Positions 9,201-17,426 of a DNA stretch of 64,000 bases are shown in pieces. Source of the stretch: an uncultured Butyrivibrio sp. (GTDB lineage: Bacteria; Bacillota; Clostridia; Lachnospirales; Lachnospiraceae); NCBI GenBank assembly GCA_945928575.1, contig CAMENP010000010.1, positions 1-64,000 on the forward strand. The letters run 5' to 3'. A program made the position numbers and the translations under genes. Each line of letters opens with the position of its first letter. The first letter of the stretch is position 1. Below the pieces are notes generated by a model. That model saw only the letters and a list, made by a program, of their open reading frames with translations. It had not been told where the DNA came from and searched no databases.

Positions 9201-10028
9201 GATATTGACATTGATGAGAATTCAATCTATGATATTCAGGTAAAGAGACTTCATGAGTATAAGCGTCAGCAGATGAACGTACTCTGGGTAATCTATAAGT
9301 ATTACGAGATTAAGGCTGGCAGACTTCCTAAGACACCGATTACGGCTATCTTCGGTGCCAAGGCAGCTCCGGCATATGTAATTGCCAAGGATATTATCCA
9401 TCTTATTCTCTGCTTACAGCAGGTTATCAACAATGATCCTGAAGTAAGCCCTTATCTTAAGGTAGTTATGGTTGAGAATTATAATGTATCCAAGGCAGCC
9501 AAGATCATTCCGGCATGTGATATTTCAGAACAGATTTCACTTGCATCCAAGGAAGCATCCGGAACAGGTAATATGAAGTTCATGCTTAACGGTGCTGTTA
9601 CACTCGGAACCAAGGACGGAGCGAATGTTGAGATTGGTGAGCTCGTAGGAGATGACAATATTTACTTCTTCGGCGAGAGCAGTGAACAGGTAATTGAGCA
9701 TTATGCCAAGGCAGATTACTCAGCTAAGAGTTATTATGTAAATGATCCTGAGATTAAGAAGCTTGTTGATTTCATTATAAGCGCACCGGTTATGAAGGTG
9801 GGAGATGCAGAGACACTTCTCAGACTTCATGCGGAACTTATTAAGAAAGACTGGTTTATGACTCTTCTTGATGTTAAGGATTATATCAGAGTCAAAGAGA
9901 CGGCACTTGCTGATTATGAAGACAGAAAGGCATGGGCTAAGAAGATGCTTACGAATATTTCCAAGGCAGGTTTCTTCTCATCTGACAGAACAATTGCTCA
10001 GTATGATAAGGATATCTGGAGACTTTAA
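6258..10028 (+). CDS. malQ-glgP: Fused 4-alpha-glucanotransferase / glycogen phosphorylase
   Basis: One uninterrupted frame of 1256 residues starting at the ATG at 6258 (AAAGGCG upstream). The track start at 5733 only reads through the AraC gene region. Residues 1 to about 495 are a complete MalQ (GH77): [15 protein letters not shown], nucleophile region VTRIDHF, acid region VIAEDLG, and GTHDNET. Residues 507-1256 are a complete GT35 phosphorylase with [16 protein letters not shown] near its start and the PLP-lysine motif [15 protein letters not shown]. The two enzymes normally act in sequence: MalQ reshapes maltodextrins and the phosphorylase releases glucose-1-phosphate. The junction SKEDYM carries an AAGGAGG ribosome-binding site, so separate genes may have fused recently or the base call may be wrong. 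Confidence 0.88.
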   Translation: MSKELDRGAGILLPVSSLPSPYGIGTLGKKAYEFVDMLKSSGQMYWQVLPVGPTSFGDSPYQSFSAFAGNPYFIDLDILIEEGLLDKADVENVFWGSDPEYVEYDVIYNARFDILKKAFEASAHKESDAYKKFLEDNKDWLHDYAVFMAIKGAHDNREWLSWEEDIRFRKPEAVAEYENRLAYEIDFYKFLQFKFYEQWDRLKSYANNKGIKIIGDIPIYVALDSADVWTNPTLFQLDENLKPVNVAGCPPDAFSDWGQKWGNPIYDWEEMERCDFAWWKKRMAASAKLYDVTRIDHFIGIVRYYNIPVDGVPKEGFFAKGPGIKLINAIDSVMGDAKVIAEDLGVVVPEVTELIKESGYPGMKVLQFAFDGNTNNEHAPHNYDKNYVVYIGTHDNETMKGYIGNATEQNIEYMMKYLDVDDKDKLVDEIIRCAYASVADTAIIQMQDLLGKDNSARMNLPSTIGTNWKWRLKDGEFTKEIRNRLRELTKIYGRNKNKWYFSKEDYMLSDICEKKYNKSIKDCTNEELYFALLSMTKELAEDKEKNDGKKKVYYISAEFLIGKLLSNNLINLGVFDSVKKELEENGKSIYDIEEIEPEPSLGNGGLGRLAACFLDSMASIGLNGDGIGLNYHMGLFKQVFKNNFQKEEPNPWIEDQSWLTKTDVSYDVSFGNLTVKSRLYDIDVTGYNNRTNKLHLFDIESVNENIIQGDTINFDKTDIAENLTLFLYPDDSDEAGNLLRIYQQYFMVCNGAHYIIDECKKKGSNLHDLADYAAIQINDTHPSMVIPELIRLLGEEGIGFDEAVEIVTNTCAYTNHTILAEALEKWPVSYLEKVVPQLVPIIRKLDEKVRAKFSDKSVYIIDDSNRVHMAHMDIHYGHSVNGVAYLHTEILKNSELNNFYRIYPEKFNNKTNGITFRRWLLHCNEELAAYIEELIGPDFKKDADKLEELGKFINDDAVLEKLLEIKKDKKVTLKNYLKATQDIDIDENSIYDIQVKRLHEYKRQQMNVLWVIYKYYEIKAGRLPKTPITAIFGAKAAPAYVIAKDIIHLILCLQQVINNDPEVSPYLKVVMVENYNVSKAAKIIPACDISEQISLASKEASGTGNMKFMLNGAVTLGTKDGANVEIGELVGDDNIYFFGESSEQVIEHYAKADYSAKSYYVNDPEIKKLVDFIISAPVMKVGDAETLLRLHAELIKKDWFMTLLDVKDYIRVKETALADYEDRKAWAKKMLTNISKAGFFSSDRTIAQYDKDIWRL
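7776..10028 (+). CDS. glgP: Glycogen/maltodextrin phosphorylase from an internal start
   Basis: Within the malQ-glgP frame, an ATG at 7776 follows AAGGAGG (7764-7770) by 5 bases. It begins [14 protein letters not shown], the usual N-terminus of clostridial glycogen phosphorylases as I recall them. Translation from here would give a normal free enzyme of 750 residues. I list it separately because the ribosome-binding site strongly suggests that the phosphorylase is also, or mainly, made as its own polypeptide. Whether fusion and free forms coexist cannot be decided from the DNA. Confidence 0.7.
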   Translation: MLSDICEKKYNKSIKDCTNEELYFALLSMTKELAEDKEKNDGKKKVYYISAEFLIGKLLSNNLINLGVFDSVKKELEENGKSIYDIEEIEPEPSLGNGGLGRLAACFLDSMASIGLNGDGIGLNYHMGLFKQVFKNNFQKEEPNPWIEDQSWLTKTDVSYDVSFGNLTVKSRLYDIDVTGYNNRTNKLHLFDIESVNENIIQGDTINFDKTDIAENLTLFLYPDDSDEAGNLLRIYQQYFMVCNGAHYIIDECKKKGSNLHDLADYAAIQINDTHPSMVIPELIRLLGEEGIGFDEAVEIVTNTCAYTNHTILAEALEKWPVSYLEKVVPQLVPIIRKLDEKVRAKFSDKSVYIIDDSNRVHMAHMDIHYGHSVNGVAYLHTEILKNSELNNFYRIYPEKFNNKTNGITFRRWLLHCNEELAAYIEELIGPDFKKDADKLEELGKFINDDAVLEKLLEIKKDKKVTLKNYLKATQDIDIDENSIYDIQVKRLHEYKRQQMNVLWVIYKYYEIKAGRLPKTPITAIFGAKAAPAYVIAKDIIHLILCLQQVINNDPEVSPYLKVVMVENYNVSKAAKIIPACDISEQISLASKEASGTGNMKFMLNGAVTLGTKDGANVEIGELVGDDNIYFFGESSEQVIEHYAKADYSAKSYYVNDPEIKKLVDFIISAPVMKVGDAETLLRLHAELIKKDWFMTLLDVKDYIRVKETALADYEDRKAWAKKMLTNISKAGFFSSDRTIAQYDKDIWRL

Positions 10029-10073
10029 GATTTATTCATAGAATTATACCGGAATTGTTGAATCCGATATGAC

Positions 10074-10106
10074 GGTAGCCGAAGCGCATCTGCGCTCCGG
10101 CTATCC
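10074..10106 (+). terminator. Strong hairpin after glgP
   Basis: GGTAGCCGAAGCGCA (10074-10088) pairs with TGCGCTCCGGCTATCC (10091-10106) apart from one bulge and one mismatch or wobble. There is no good T-tract, so it may be a weak terminator or an mRNA 3' stabiliser instead of a full stop. Confidence 0.45.
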
Positions 10107-10146
10107 ATGTTATCAATGAGGCCTTATAAACCGGGAGGACGACGAT

Positions 10147-11673
10147 TTGTACCGAATTTTAATAGTAGATGATGAGAAAATAGAGCGTAACGGTATCAAG
10201 TTCCTGCTTAAGAGAACAGGTATCGAATGTGAAGTGGCTGAAGCGGCTAACGGTAAAGATGCGCTTGAATACATTAAGAATAATGATATTGATATACTTC
10301 TTATGGATGTGAAAATGCCGTTTATGGATGGGATAGAACTTATTGATAATGTAGTCAGATTAAAGCGCAATATTAAATATGTTATTTTCAGCGGCTGCAG
10401 TGAATTTGATTATGCCAGACAGGCGGTACGCCTTGGGGTATCAGATTACATACTTAAGCCTGTGGATCCTAATGAGTTTGAGAATACCATGAATAAGGTT
10501 GTCAACGACCTTGAGGAATCCAGAATAGAGGATGACATTAAGACCAAGAGCCTTGATTACATGGCTGAGCACATGCTCTATATGGCTACCAATAAAGTCG
10601 ATATTTCTGAAATAGTGAAATACGGAGACGGAATTGTGTCAGCAGATTTTCTTAATGATTATGTCAGAATTATGCTGATGGAATTTGACGAGGATTTCTT
10701 TGGAAAGAAAGGCATGGATATTAAAGAAAAGCTCTACCAGTTTGAACCGCAGATAAGCAAGTATCTTAACCTCAACCAGAACCAGTCACTGCTTTTCTTT
10801 GATGATGCGGAACTTGATTATGTGGCTACTGCCGAAAGAATCAGCGGATATGTTGAAAGAGAATATGGTGCCGCATGTTATATTGCAATATCGTCACCGG
10901 TCAACGGAATGGATGATATCGGTAATAAAGTTGATGAGCTTGATGAGATTATGGAGAATAAGTTTTATCATAAGAACAGCCGTGTATTCTATGAGGGCGC
11001 ATCAGGTGATGATAATTCAATGATCCAGGTCGATGATGATACATTGATGAAGCAGATGCACCAGGATATTAAGATGAAAGATACCTTAAGTCTCCGTGCC
11101 CATTTTGACAGATTCTGTGATAAATACAGTAATAAGACCAAGTTTTCGCAGGTATATATTAAGTTCCTTTTTTCCAATCTGCTTAAGGATTTCTATGAAA
11201 ATATACCTAACGCCGATGAGAAACTTCTGAATGAAGAGATTGATGTGCTGTACAGAGCCACGAATTTTGATACTGTTAAGGAAATTGTGCTTAAGAATGC
11301 CAAAAGGCTTGAGGATGCATTCGGAGCTAATCCACAGATGCTGCATCGTGAGATTGAAATTGTAAAACAATACATCTATGAACATTATAACGAAGATATT
11401 ACTGTAGACAGTCTGGCGGAGAAAGTTTATATGGCACCAAGTTATCTGAGTTCCATATTCAAGAAAGAGACCGGACAGAATCTCAGTAAATTCATCAAGT
11501 CATACAGGATGGAACAAGCAAAGGAACTGCTTGAGAATACGATGCTTAAGATCGTTGATATTGCCAATAAATGCGGATATCAGAACGTATCCTATTTCTG
11601 CTCAAGCTTCAGGGATTGTTACGGCGTGAGCCCACAGAAATTCAGGGAAAACGGAGAAGAGGAAACTGAATGA
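10147..11673 (+). CDS. YesN-type response regulator (REC + AraC HTH)
   Basis: A protein of 508 residues starting with TTG at 10147; GGGAGG at 10133-10138 supports this unusual start and no ATG fits better. Residues 1-120 are a receiver domain (LIVDDE; phospho-acceptor D54 in LLMDVKMP; K near 105 in ILKPVD). A long middle region follows, then an AraC-type DNA-binding domain in the last 100 residues (ITVDSLAEKVYMAPSYLSSIF, KCGYQNVSYFCSSF). The stop overlaps the kinase start (ATGA). Its partner is the downstream sensor kinase, and the adjacent target is probably the maltodextrin importer at 13586. Confidence 0.92.
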   Translation: MYRILIVDDEKIERNGIKFLLKRTGIECEVAEAANGKDALEYIKNNDIDILLMDVKMPFMDGIELIDNVVRLKRNIKYVIFSGCSEFDYARQAVRLGVSDYILKPVDPNEFENTMNKVVNDLEESRIEDDIKTKSLDYMAEHMLYMATNKVDISEIVKYGDGIVSADFLNDYVRIMLMEFDEDFFGKKGMDIKEKLYQFEPQISKYLNLNQNQSLLFFDDAELDYVATAERISGYVEREYGAACYIAISSPVNGMDDIGNKVDELDEIMENKFYHKNSRVFYEGASGDDNSMIQVDDDTLMKQMHQDIKMKDTLSLRAHFDRFCDKYSNKTKFSQVYIKFLFSNLLKDFYENIPNADEKLLNEEIDVLYRATNFDTVKEIVLKNAKRLEDAFGANPQMLHREIEIVKQYIYEHYNEDITVDSLAEKVYMAPSYLSSIFKKETGQNLSKFIKSYRMEQAKELLENTMLKIVDIANKCGYQNVSYFCSSFRDCYGVSPQKFRENGEEETE

Positions 11674-13376
11674 TTGCCAGGATTCGCAGGAAAACTTCAG
11701 ATCTGAAACTGAAATATAAGCTTGTATTGATATATTGTCTTACAGGCTTTATTCCTGTGCTTATTATATTTCTCGTATCGCTTTTTCTGATGCGTGGAGT
11801 GTTGCGTGAGAACTCAACGGAGAATATTAATTCATATCTTTATCAGGCTACGGCATCTCTTGATGGTGAAATTAAGATATATGATAACTTATCCAATTAT
11901 ATTTCATTTAACCAGTCGATTTCCCAGGTTCTTAATTATGATTATGAATCCGTATATAACATGTATGACCAGTTTGTCACGGTAATGGATCCGTTGCTGT
12001 CGTCGCTGATGTATTTTCATGATGAGGTTGACAGGGTCACGATATATGTTGATAAAGATGTTGTAAAGCATGGTTCCACACTGGCGCCGATATCGGAAAT
12101 CTCCGATAAAGAATGGTGCAAAGAGGCACTCGCGGATAATGACAGCCACTGGTATGTGGATATGGATAATAAACAGGTTTTTTCGGTAAGCAGGCTTGTA
12201 CTTCTCAACAGACTTGGAATTGACGGCGTGTTATATATAAATGTAGATTATGATAAGGTTTTTGAACCATTCTCACAGACTATACTCAATGATTACGGAT
12301 TGTTTGTAACGGACAAGAACGGTAATCTGATATATGAATCCTCACAATATAAGCCATCCAATAAAAATTATGAGCTTACTTTTGATGAGTTCAAAGAAGT
12401 TGTGGCCGGACATTCTGGCAAATACAAAATAATTACGCAGGATTCATCCACTACGGGATGGAAAATCTGGTTTTATAAACCGGACAGTTTTATGATATCT
12501 TCGACCACCCCTATTATATGGATAGGAACGATTTCCATAATAGTATGTGTAGCAGCTGCGGTAGTCAGTACGGTTGCAACAAGCGGTTTTGTTACCAAGC
12601 GAATTGTCAAAATCCAAAAGAGCATGAAGGAAGTCGAGAACGGTAATCTTAATGTCAATATTCCGGTTGACGGTAATGATGAAATTTCAGACCTGACGTG
12701 CGGATTCGATACGATGGTATTGCGGCTCGACATGCTTATAAATGAAGTATACGACAGCAGACTTAAAGAAAAAGAATATGAGATGAAAGCACTTCAGGCG
12801 CAGATCAATCCGCATTTTCTGTATAATACGCTTTCACTCATCAACTGGAAGGCCATTGAGGCGGATGCGGATGATATAAGTAAGATAACACTGGCTTTGT
12901 CGTCCTTTTACAGAACATCGCTCAATAAAGGCAAGAATGTGATGAGCATTAAGGATGAGATTGACAATATGCGTTCATACCTCACAATACAGCAGATGAT
13001 GCATGACGGTGATTTTGATGCGGTCGTTGATATTGATGATAGTATTTTACAATACAACACACTGAACCTCATATTGCAGCCTCTTATTGAAAACGCCATT
13101 GACCATGGAATTGACCTTAATACCGGAGTGAGAGGCGTTATAAAGATAACGGGACGGCAGACGGAAGATGAGATAATCCTTACTGTTGAAGATAACGGCG
13201 TCGGAATGACCAAAGAGCAGGCGGACAAGATTATTACCAAAGATTCCAAAGGATACGGTGTCCGTAATGTCAACGAAAGAATTAAGCTTTATTATGGTGA
13301 ACAATACGAATTGAAGATAGAAAGTGAGATAGGAAAAGGGACAAAAGTCATAGTCCATTTCCCTAAGAAACTGTAA
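11670..13376 (+). CDS. YesM-type sensor histidine kinase
   Basis: A protein of 568 residues. A membrane segment near residues 17-40 and another near 275-300 flank an extracellular Cache-like sensor region. A HAMP-like linker follows (TKRIVKIQKSMKEVENGNL). The phospho-acceptor motif QAQINPHFLYNTL (His about 382) is the LytS/YesM-type His_kinase signature, and the HATPase has N-box QPLIENAIDHG and G-boxes DNGVGM and GYGVRNV. Kinases of this class usually sense extracellular sugars or binding-protein states. It is translationally coupled to the response regulator. Confidence 0.92.
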   Translation: MIARIRRKTSDLKLKYKLVLIYCLTGFIPVLIIFLVSLFLMRGVLRENSTENINSYLYQATASLDGEIKIYDNLSNYISFNQSISQVLNYDYESVYNMYDQFVTVMDPLLSSLMYFHDEVDRVTIYVDKDVVKHGSTLAPISEISDKEWCKEALADNDSHWYVDMDNKQVFSVSRLVLLNRLGIDGVLYINVDYDKVFEPFSQTILNDYGLFVTDKNGNLIYESSQYKPSNKNYELTFDEFKEVVAGHSGKYKIITQDSSTTGWKIWFYKPDSFMISSTTPIIWIGTISIIVCVAAAVVSTVATSGFVTKRIVKIQKSMKEVENGNLNVNIPVDGNDEISDLTCGFDTMVLRLDMLINEVYDSRLKEKEYEMKALQAQINPHFLYNTLSLINWKAIEADADDISKITLALSSFYRTSLNKGKNVMSIKDEIDNMRSYLTIQQMMHDGDFDAVVDIDDSILQYNTLNLILQPLIENAIDHGIDLNTGVRGVIKITGRQTEDEIILTVEDNGVGMTKEQADKIITKDSKGYGVRNVNERIKLYYGEQYELKIESEIGKGTKVIVHFPKKL

Positions 13377-13385
13377 GAAATACAT

Positions 13386-13416
13386 AGGAATTCCGGATGA
13401 CGGAGTTCCTATTTTT
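13386..13416 (+). terminator. Rho-independent terminator after the two-component operon
   Basis: AGGAATTCCG (13386-13395) pairs with CGGAGTTCCT (13401-13410) with one wobble, followed by ATTTTTG. Confidence 0.75.
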
Positions 13417-13433
13417 GTGCATATTAACAAACG

Positions 13434-13470
13434 TCTAAGAAATCTGATATGTTTCTAAGAATATTGATAT
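13434..13470 (+). promoter_or_regulatory. Direct repeats next to the malE promoter, candidate YesN operator
   Basis: TCTAAGAAATCTGATAT (13434-13450) and TCTAAGAATATTGATAT (13454-13470) match at 14 of 17 bases and are 20 bp apart, about two helical turns. The second copy touches the -35 box. Paired direct repeats at this spacing just upstream of -35 are typical of sites for AraC-family activators. The two-component regulator encoded directly upstream is the obvious candidate. Confidence 0.5.
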
Positions 13471-13498
13471 TTACGATTTCTCCATATCATTTTACAAT
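13470..13498 (+). promoter_or_regulatory. Promoter of the maltodextrin importer operon
   Basis: TTTACG (13470-13475), 17 bp, and TACAAT (13493-13498). The weak -35 box fits dependence on an activator. Confidence 0.55.
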
Positions 13499-13585
13499 AA
13501 AAGAGCATTAAGGAAACACAATTAACACCGCAGAAAATTACATTTTCATAAGTCGGTTTTAATGAAAAAAAAGGAGGACATCTAA

Positions 13586-14860
13586 ATGAAATTTAGAAAA
13601 GTATCGGCTTTACTTTTAGCCGGAGCAATGTGTGCAGCAACTGTAGTTGGCTGCGGAAAAACATCTTCTTCAAGCGGAGCAGGATCAAACGATGCTACAA
13701 AGGCAGCAGAGGATGAAGAGATCACAGCTACTATCACTGTATGGAGCCCGGCAGAGGACCAGTCAGTAGACAATGGTGAGTGGTTACAGAAAATGTGTGA
13801 GAAGTTCAACGATGAGCATCCGAAGTGGAACCTTACTTTTAAGTATGGTACATGCTCAGAGGGAGATGCAGGTAAGACAGTATCAGCTGACCCTTCAGCT
13901 TCAGCAGACGTTTACATGTATGCAAACGATCAGACACAGACACTTATTGACGCTGGTGCAATTGCTAAATTAGGTGGTTCTGCACTTGAGACAGTTAAGA
14001 AAAACAACTCAGAAGCAATGCTTAAGACAGTTTCTATCGGAGATGATGTTTACGGCGTTCCTTTCACAGGTAACACATGGTTCTTATTCTACAACAAAGA
14101 CATCTTCACAGAAGATGATGTAAAGAACCTTGACACAATGCTTGCTAAGGGTAAGGTAGCATTCCAGCTTACAAACTCATGGTACATCGGTGGTTTCTAC
14201 TTCGGTAACGGATGTTCGGCATTCGGCGCTGACGGAACAGATGAATCAGCAGGTATCGATCTTACAGGTGATAAGGCTACAGAAGTTACAAAGTACCTTG
14301 TAGACCTTGCAGCTAATCCTAACTTCGTAAACGATGCAGATTCATCAGGAATCACAGGCTTCAACGATGGAACAGTAGGTGCTTTCTTCTCAGGTTCATG
14401 GGATATGTCAAACATCAAGATTGACAAGTCAAAAGTTGGTGTTGTAGCAGCTCCTACATATACACTTAACGGTGAAGAGAAGCAGATTAAAGCATTCGCA
14501 GGTTCAAAGGCAATCGGTGTTAACCCTAACTGCAAATACCCTCAGGTAGCAGTAGCACTTGCACTTTATCTTGGAAGCGATGATGCTCAGATCAGCCACT
14601 ATGAATCAAGAGGAATCATCCCTTGCAACATCGGTGCAGCAGCTAACGAGAAAGTAGCATCAGATGAGATGGCAAATGCACAGAACGATACAATGAACAA
14701 CAAGTCAGTTATGCAGCCTACATTCAAGGGAATGAGCAACTGGTGGACACCTGCTGAGAACATGGGTAAATCCATCGTAGCAGGAGAGACCACAAAGGAC
14801 AATGCAGCAGATAAGACAGCAGAGTTCAATGAAGGTGCTAACAACGGTGTTGTTAAATAA
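13586..14860 (+). CDS. Maltose/maltodextrin-type ABC transporter binding lipoprotein
   Basis: A 424-residue family 1 extracellular solute-binding protein. The signal peptide ends in a lipobox (TVVGC), followed by a Ser/Gly linker. The body carries SBP_bac_1 features such as VWSPAEDQ, YGVPFTGNTWFLFYNKDIF and GSWDMSNI. AAGGAGG lies before the ATG. MalF/MalG-type permeases follow, and MalQ and phosphorylase genes are near, so maltodextrin is the likely ligand. Codon use is visibly richer in C-ending codons (AAC, TTC, ATC) than the neighbours, as expected for a very abundant protein. Confidence 0.9.
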   Translation: MKFRKVSALLLAGAMCAATVVGCGKTSSSSGAGSNDATKAAEDEEITATITVWSPAEDQSVDNGEWLQKMCEKFNDEHPKWNLTFKYGTCSEGDAGKTVSADPSASADVYMYANDQTQTLIDAGAIAKLGGSALETVKKNNSEAMLKTVSIGDDVYGVPFTGNTWFLFYNKDIFTEDDVKNLDTMLAKGKVAFQLTNSWYIGGFYFGNGCSAFGADGTDESAGIDLTGDKATEVTKYLVDLAANPNFVNDADSSGITGFNDGTVGAFFSGSWDMSNIKIDKSKVGVVAAPTYTLNGEEKQIKAFAGSKAIGVNPNCKYPQVAVALALYLGSDDAQISHYESRGIIPCNIGAAANEKVASDEMANAQNDTMNNKSVMQPTFKGMSNWWTPAENMGKSIVAGETTKDNAADKTAEFNEGANNGVVK

Positions 14861-14930
14861 TTAATTAAAAATAACGGGTAAGGCACTGCTACAATGGCGG
14901 CAATTACCACTGTACGGTGCTCCCGTGTAG

Positions 14931-14960
14931 ATGCTCCGGAGCAATCCGGAGCATTTATTG
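14931..14960 (+). terminator. Hairpin between the binding protein and permease genes
   Basis: ATGCTCCGGA (14931-14940) pairs perfectly with TCCGGAGCAT (14945-14954) around a GCAA tetraloop, then TTATTG. Such an internal hairpin commonly lets the binding protein be made in excess over the permeases, through partial termination or 3'-end protection. Confidence 0.65.
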
Positions 14961-14980
14961 TAAGCACAAGGAGGTCTATG

Positions 14981-16369
14981 ATGCCTAAATTAAAAGCCGA
15001 GAAAAAAAGAAAAACCAAAGAGTTTTACGATCCGTATTGTTTTAGCAATGCGGTGAAAAAAGGAGACATTTTCACAAGACTTTCTATGTTGGTTATGGGT
15101 CTTGGAAATTTAGTCAGAGGCCAGATCGTTAAAGGATTATCATTTTTGGTGATCGAGGCAGCCTACATAGTATTTATGATTATGACGGGCGGAAAATGTC
15201 TGGTTGATTTGTTACACCTCGGAGGACAGCAGCAGATAGAGGTGTGGAATGAAGCAAAGCAGGTGTATGAATATACACAGGGTGATAACTCGTTGCTTAT
15301 GCTTTTGTTTGGTGTTGCAACGCTGTTTGTTACAATTTCATTTGTTATGTTCTGGCGCGCAGCAGTTAAGAGTTCATACAAAGCACAGTGTATGAAAGCA
15401 GCCGGTAAGAAACCGGATTCATTTATTCAGGACATTAAGAGCTTGTTTGACAAGAATTTACATAGAACATTGCTTACACTGCCAACACTTGGTGTTCTTG
15501 CATTTACCATACTTCCTCTTGTATTCATGATAAGTATGGCGTTCACCAATTACAGTAAGATAGATTCACATCTTACGATCTTTAACTGGGTAGGATTTGA
15601 GAACTTCCCGAAGGTATTCAGCTTTAACAGTTCGATCGGTAAATCGTTCTGGGGAGCTTTGGGATGGACACTTATCTGGGCAGTATTTGCAACTTTCTCA
15701 AACTACATTCTCGGAATGATTCTTGCGATTGTCATTAACCGTAAGAATACAAGAGGTAAGGGATTCTGGAGAACAATATTTATGCTTTCGGCGGCAGTAC
15801 CGCAGTTCGTATCCCTTCTTCTTATGAGAACAATGTTTAACAGAGAAGGTATTATCAATACACTTTTACAGAGATACACATCTCTCTCGGAACCGATTCC
15901 TTTCTGGGACAATGCGATGCTTGCGAGAATTGTAATTATCGTCGTTAACATCTGGATAGGTATTCCGTTTACAATGTTACAGGTTACCGGTGTACTTCAG
16001 AATATCCCGGCTGACCTCTACGAAGCAGCTAAGGTTGACGGTGCCGGACCGGTAAAGACATTCTTTAAAATTACCCTTCCGTATATGCTTTTCGTAACCG
16101 GACCTTACTTAATTACATCATTTACAGGAAATATTAACAACTTTAACGTTATTTTCCTCTTAAGCGGAGGCGGACCTGTTACGGATCTTTCATCCACATC
16201 AGGTAAGACTGACCTGCTTGTTACATGGCTATATAAACTGTCGGTTGACCAGCAGTATTACAATATTGCGGCCGTAATAGGTATCATGACATTCGTTGTC
16301 ATGGCTGTTGTATCACTCATTACCTATCATCGTACAGGATCATACAAGAACGAGGAGGGATTCCAATAA
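14981..16369 (+). CDS. Sugar ABC transporter permease, MalF/MdxF type
   Basis: About 462 residues from the second of two adjacent ATGs (14981), which gives a good 6-base gap from AAGGAGG; the track start at 14894 ignores this site. The N-terminal 150 residues hold extra hydrophobic segments, as in MalF/MdxF-type permeases. The C-terminal part has the binding-protein-dependent transport domain with the EAA loop (YEAAKVDGAGPVKTFFKITLP) that docks on the ATPase. No ATPase gene is present in this operon, so a shared MsmX-type ATPase encoded elsewhere is likely. Confidence 0.9.
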   Translation: MPKLKAEKKRKTKEFYDPYCFSNAVKKGDIFTRLSMLVMGLGNLVRGQIVKGLSFLVIEAAYIVFMIMTGGKCLVDLLHLGGQQQIEVWNEAKQVYEYTQGDNSLLMLLFGVATLFVTISFVMFWRAAVKSSYKAQCMKAAGKKPDSFIQDIKSLFDKNLHRTLLTLPTLGVLAFTILPLVFMISMAFTNYSKIDSHLTIFNWVGFENFPKVFSFNSSIGKSFWGALGWTLIWAVFATFSNYILGMILAIVINRKNTRGKGFWRTIFMLSAAVPQFVSLLLMRTMFNREGIINTLLQRYTSLSEPIPFWDNAMLARIVIIVVNIWIGIPFTMLQVTGVLQNIPADLYEAAKVDGAGPVKTFFKITLPYMLFVTGPYLITSFTGNINNFNVIFLLSGGGPVTDLSSTSGKTDLLVTWLYKLSVDQQYYNIAAVIGIMTFVVMAVVSLITYHRTGSYKNEEGFQ

Positions 16370-17304
16370 TGAAGAAAATATCAACAGGAGCCAAGATTGG
16401 CAAAAAAACCACAAATGTTTTTGTTCACATATTACTTGCCGTGCTGGCATTTATATGGGTACTCCCTATTTTGTTCATAATAATGGTCAGCTTCAAGTCT
16501 GATCAGGGACTTCAGATAAGGACACTTCTTCCGGACGCATGGCTGCAGAGTGCTAAAGCCGCCCACCCGGATATGTTTGCGAATGTTACAAGAGGATTTA
16601 TTCCGACCCTTGATAATTACAAAAAGCTTTTTACCGATACGACCAATGTGTTTAACTTTCCACAGATGTTCGTTAATACATTGATTATTTCGATTTTTTC
16701 ATGTATCATCTCAGCATTCTTCGTATTATCAGTATCATATGTTATGTCGAGAATGCGTTTTAAGATGAGAAAGCCTTTCATGAATGTAGCACTTATTTTA
16801 GGCATGTTTCCCGGCTTTATGTCAATGATTGCAGTGTACTACATTCTGAAATCAATTGGACTCACGGAGGGCGCCATGATCAGAGTGGCTCTTATCATGG
16901 TTTACTCCGGAGGTTCAGGCTTAGGTTTCTACATTGCGAAGGGATTCTTTGATACGATACCGAAGTCAATCGATGAAGCCGCTTATATTGACGGTGCAAC
17001 GAGATGGCAGGTATTTACAAAAGTTACGATTCCTCTTAGTAAACCTATCATTGTATATACTGTTTTACAGTCATTTATGGCGCCATGGCTTGATTTCATA
17101 TTTGCGAAGGTCATATGCAGGGCCAACAAAGAATATTATACCGTTTCGGTTGGTCTTTGGAACATGCTTGAAAAGGAATATATTTATTCATGGTTCAACT
17201 GTTTTGCAGCCGGTGCAGTAGTGATTTCAATTCCGATTATTATTCTGTTCATGGTAATGCAGAAATTTTACCGTGAAGGAGTATCGGGAGCAGTTAAAGG
17301 TTAA
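16369..17304 (+). CDS. Sugar ABC transporter permease, MalG/MdxG type
   Basis: A protein of 311 residues with six predicted membrane segments and the EAA loop DEAAYIDGATRWQVFTKVTIP. It overlaps the MalF-type gene by one base (TAATG), so the two are translationally coupled and should form the heterodimeric channel. The C-terminal FYREGVSGAVKG resembles MalG tails. A hairpin follows the stop. Confidence 0.92.
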   Translation: MKKISTGAKIGKKTTNVFVHILLAVLAFIWVLPILFIIMVSFKSDQGLQIRTLLPDAWLQSAKAAHPDMFANVTRGFIPTLDNYKKLFTDTTNVFNFPQMFVNTLIISIFSCIISAFFVLSVSYVMSRMRFKMRKPFMNVALILGMFPGFMSMIAVYYILKSIGLTEGAMIRVALIMVYSGGSGLGFYIAKGFFDTIPKSIDEAAYIDGATRWQVFTKVTIPLSKPIIVYTVLQSFMAPWLDFIFAKVICRANKEYYTVSVGLWNMLEKEYIYSWFNCFAAGAVVISIPIIILFMVMQKFYREGVSGAVKG

Positions 17305-17323
17305 TATTGAACTAAAATATATC

Positions 17324-17350
17324 AGCCCCGGTCGGTATCTGGCCGGGGCT
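17324..17350 (+). terminator. GC-rich hairpin after malG
   Basis: AGCCCCGG (17324-17331) pairs with CCGGGGCT (17343-17350). No T-tract follows (GTAACTAAAG), so read-through into the next gene is likely and the hairpin may act as a processing or stability element. Confidence 0.5.
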
Positions 17351-17426
17351 GTAACTAAAGATTGCCATATAACCGGTACAGGTGGTATTATTATTGCATA
17401 GCAAATATCTGCAAGGAGAAATAACA

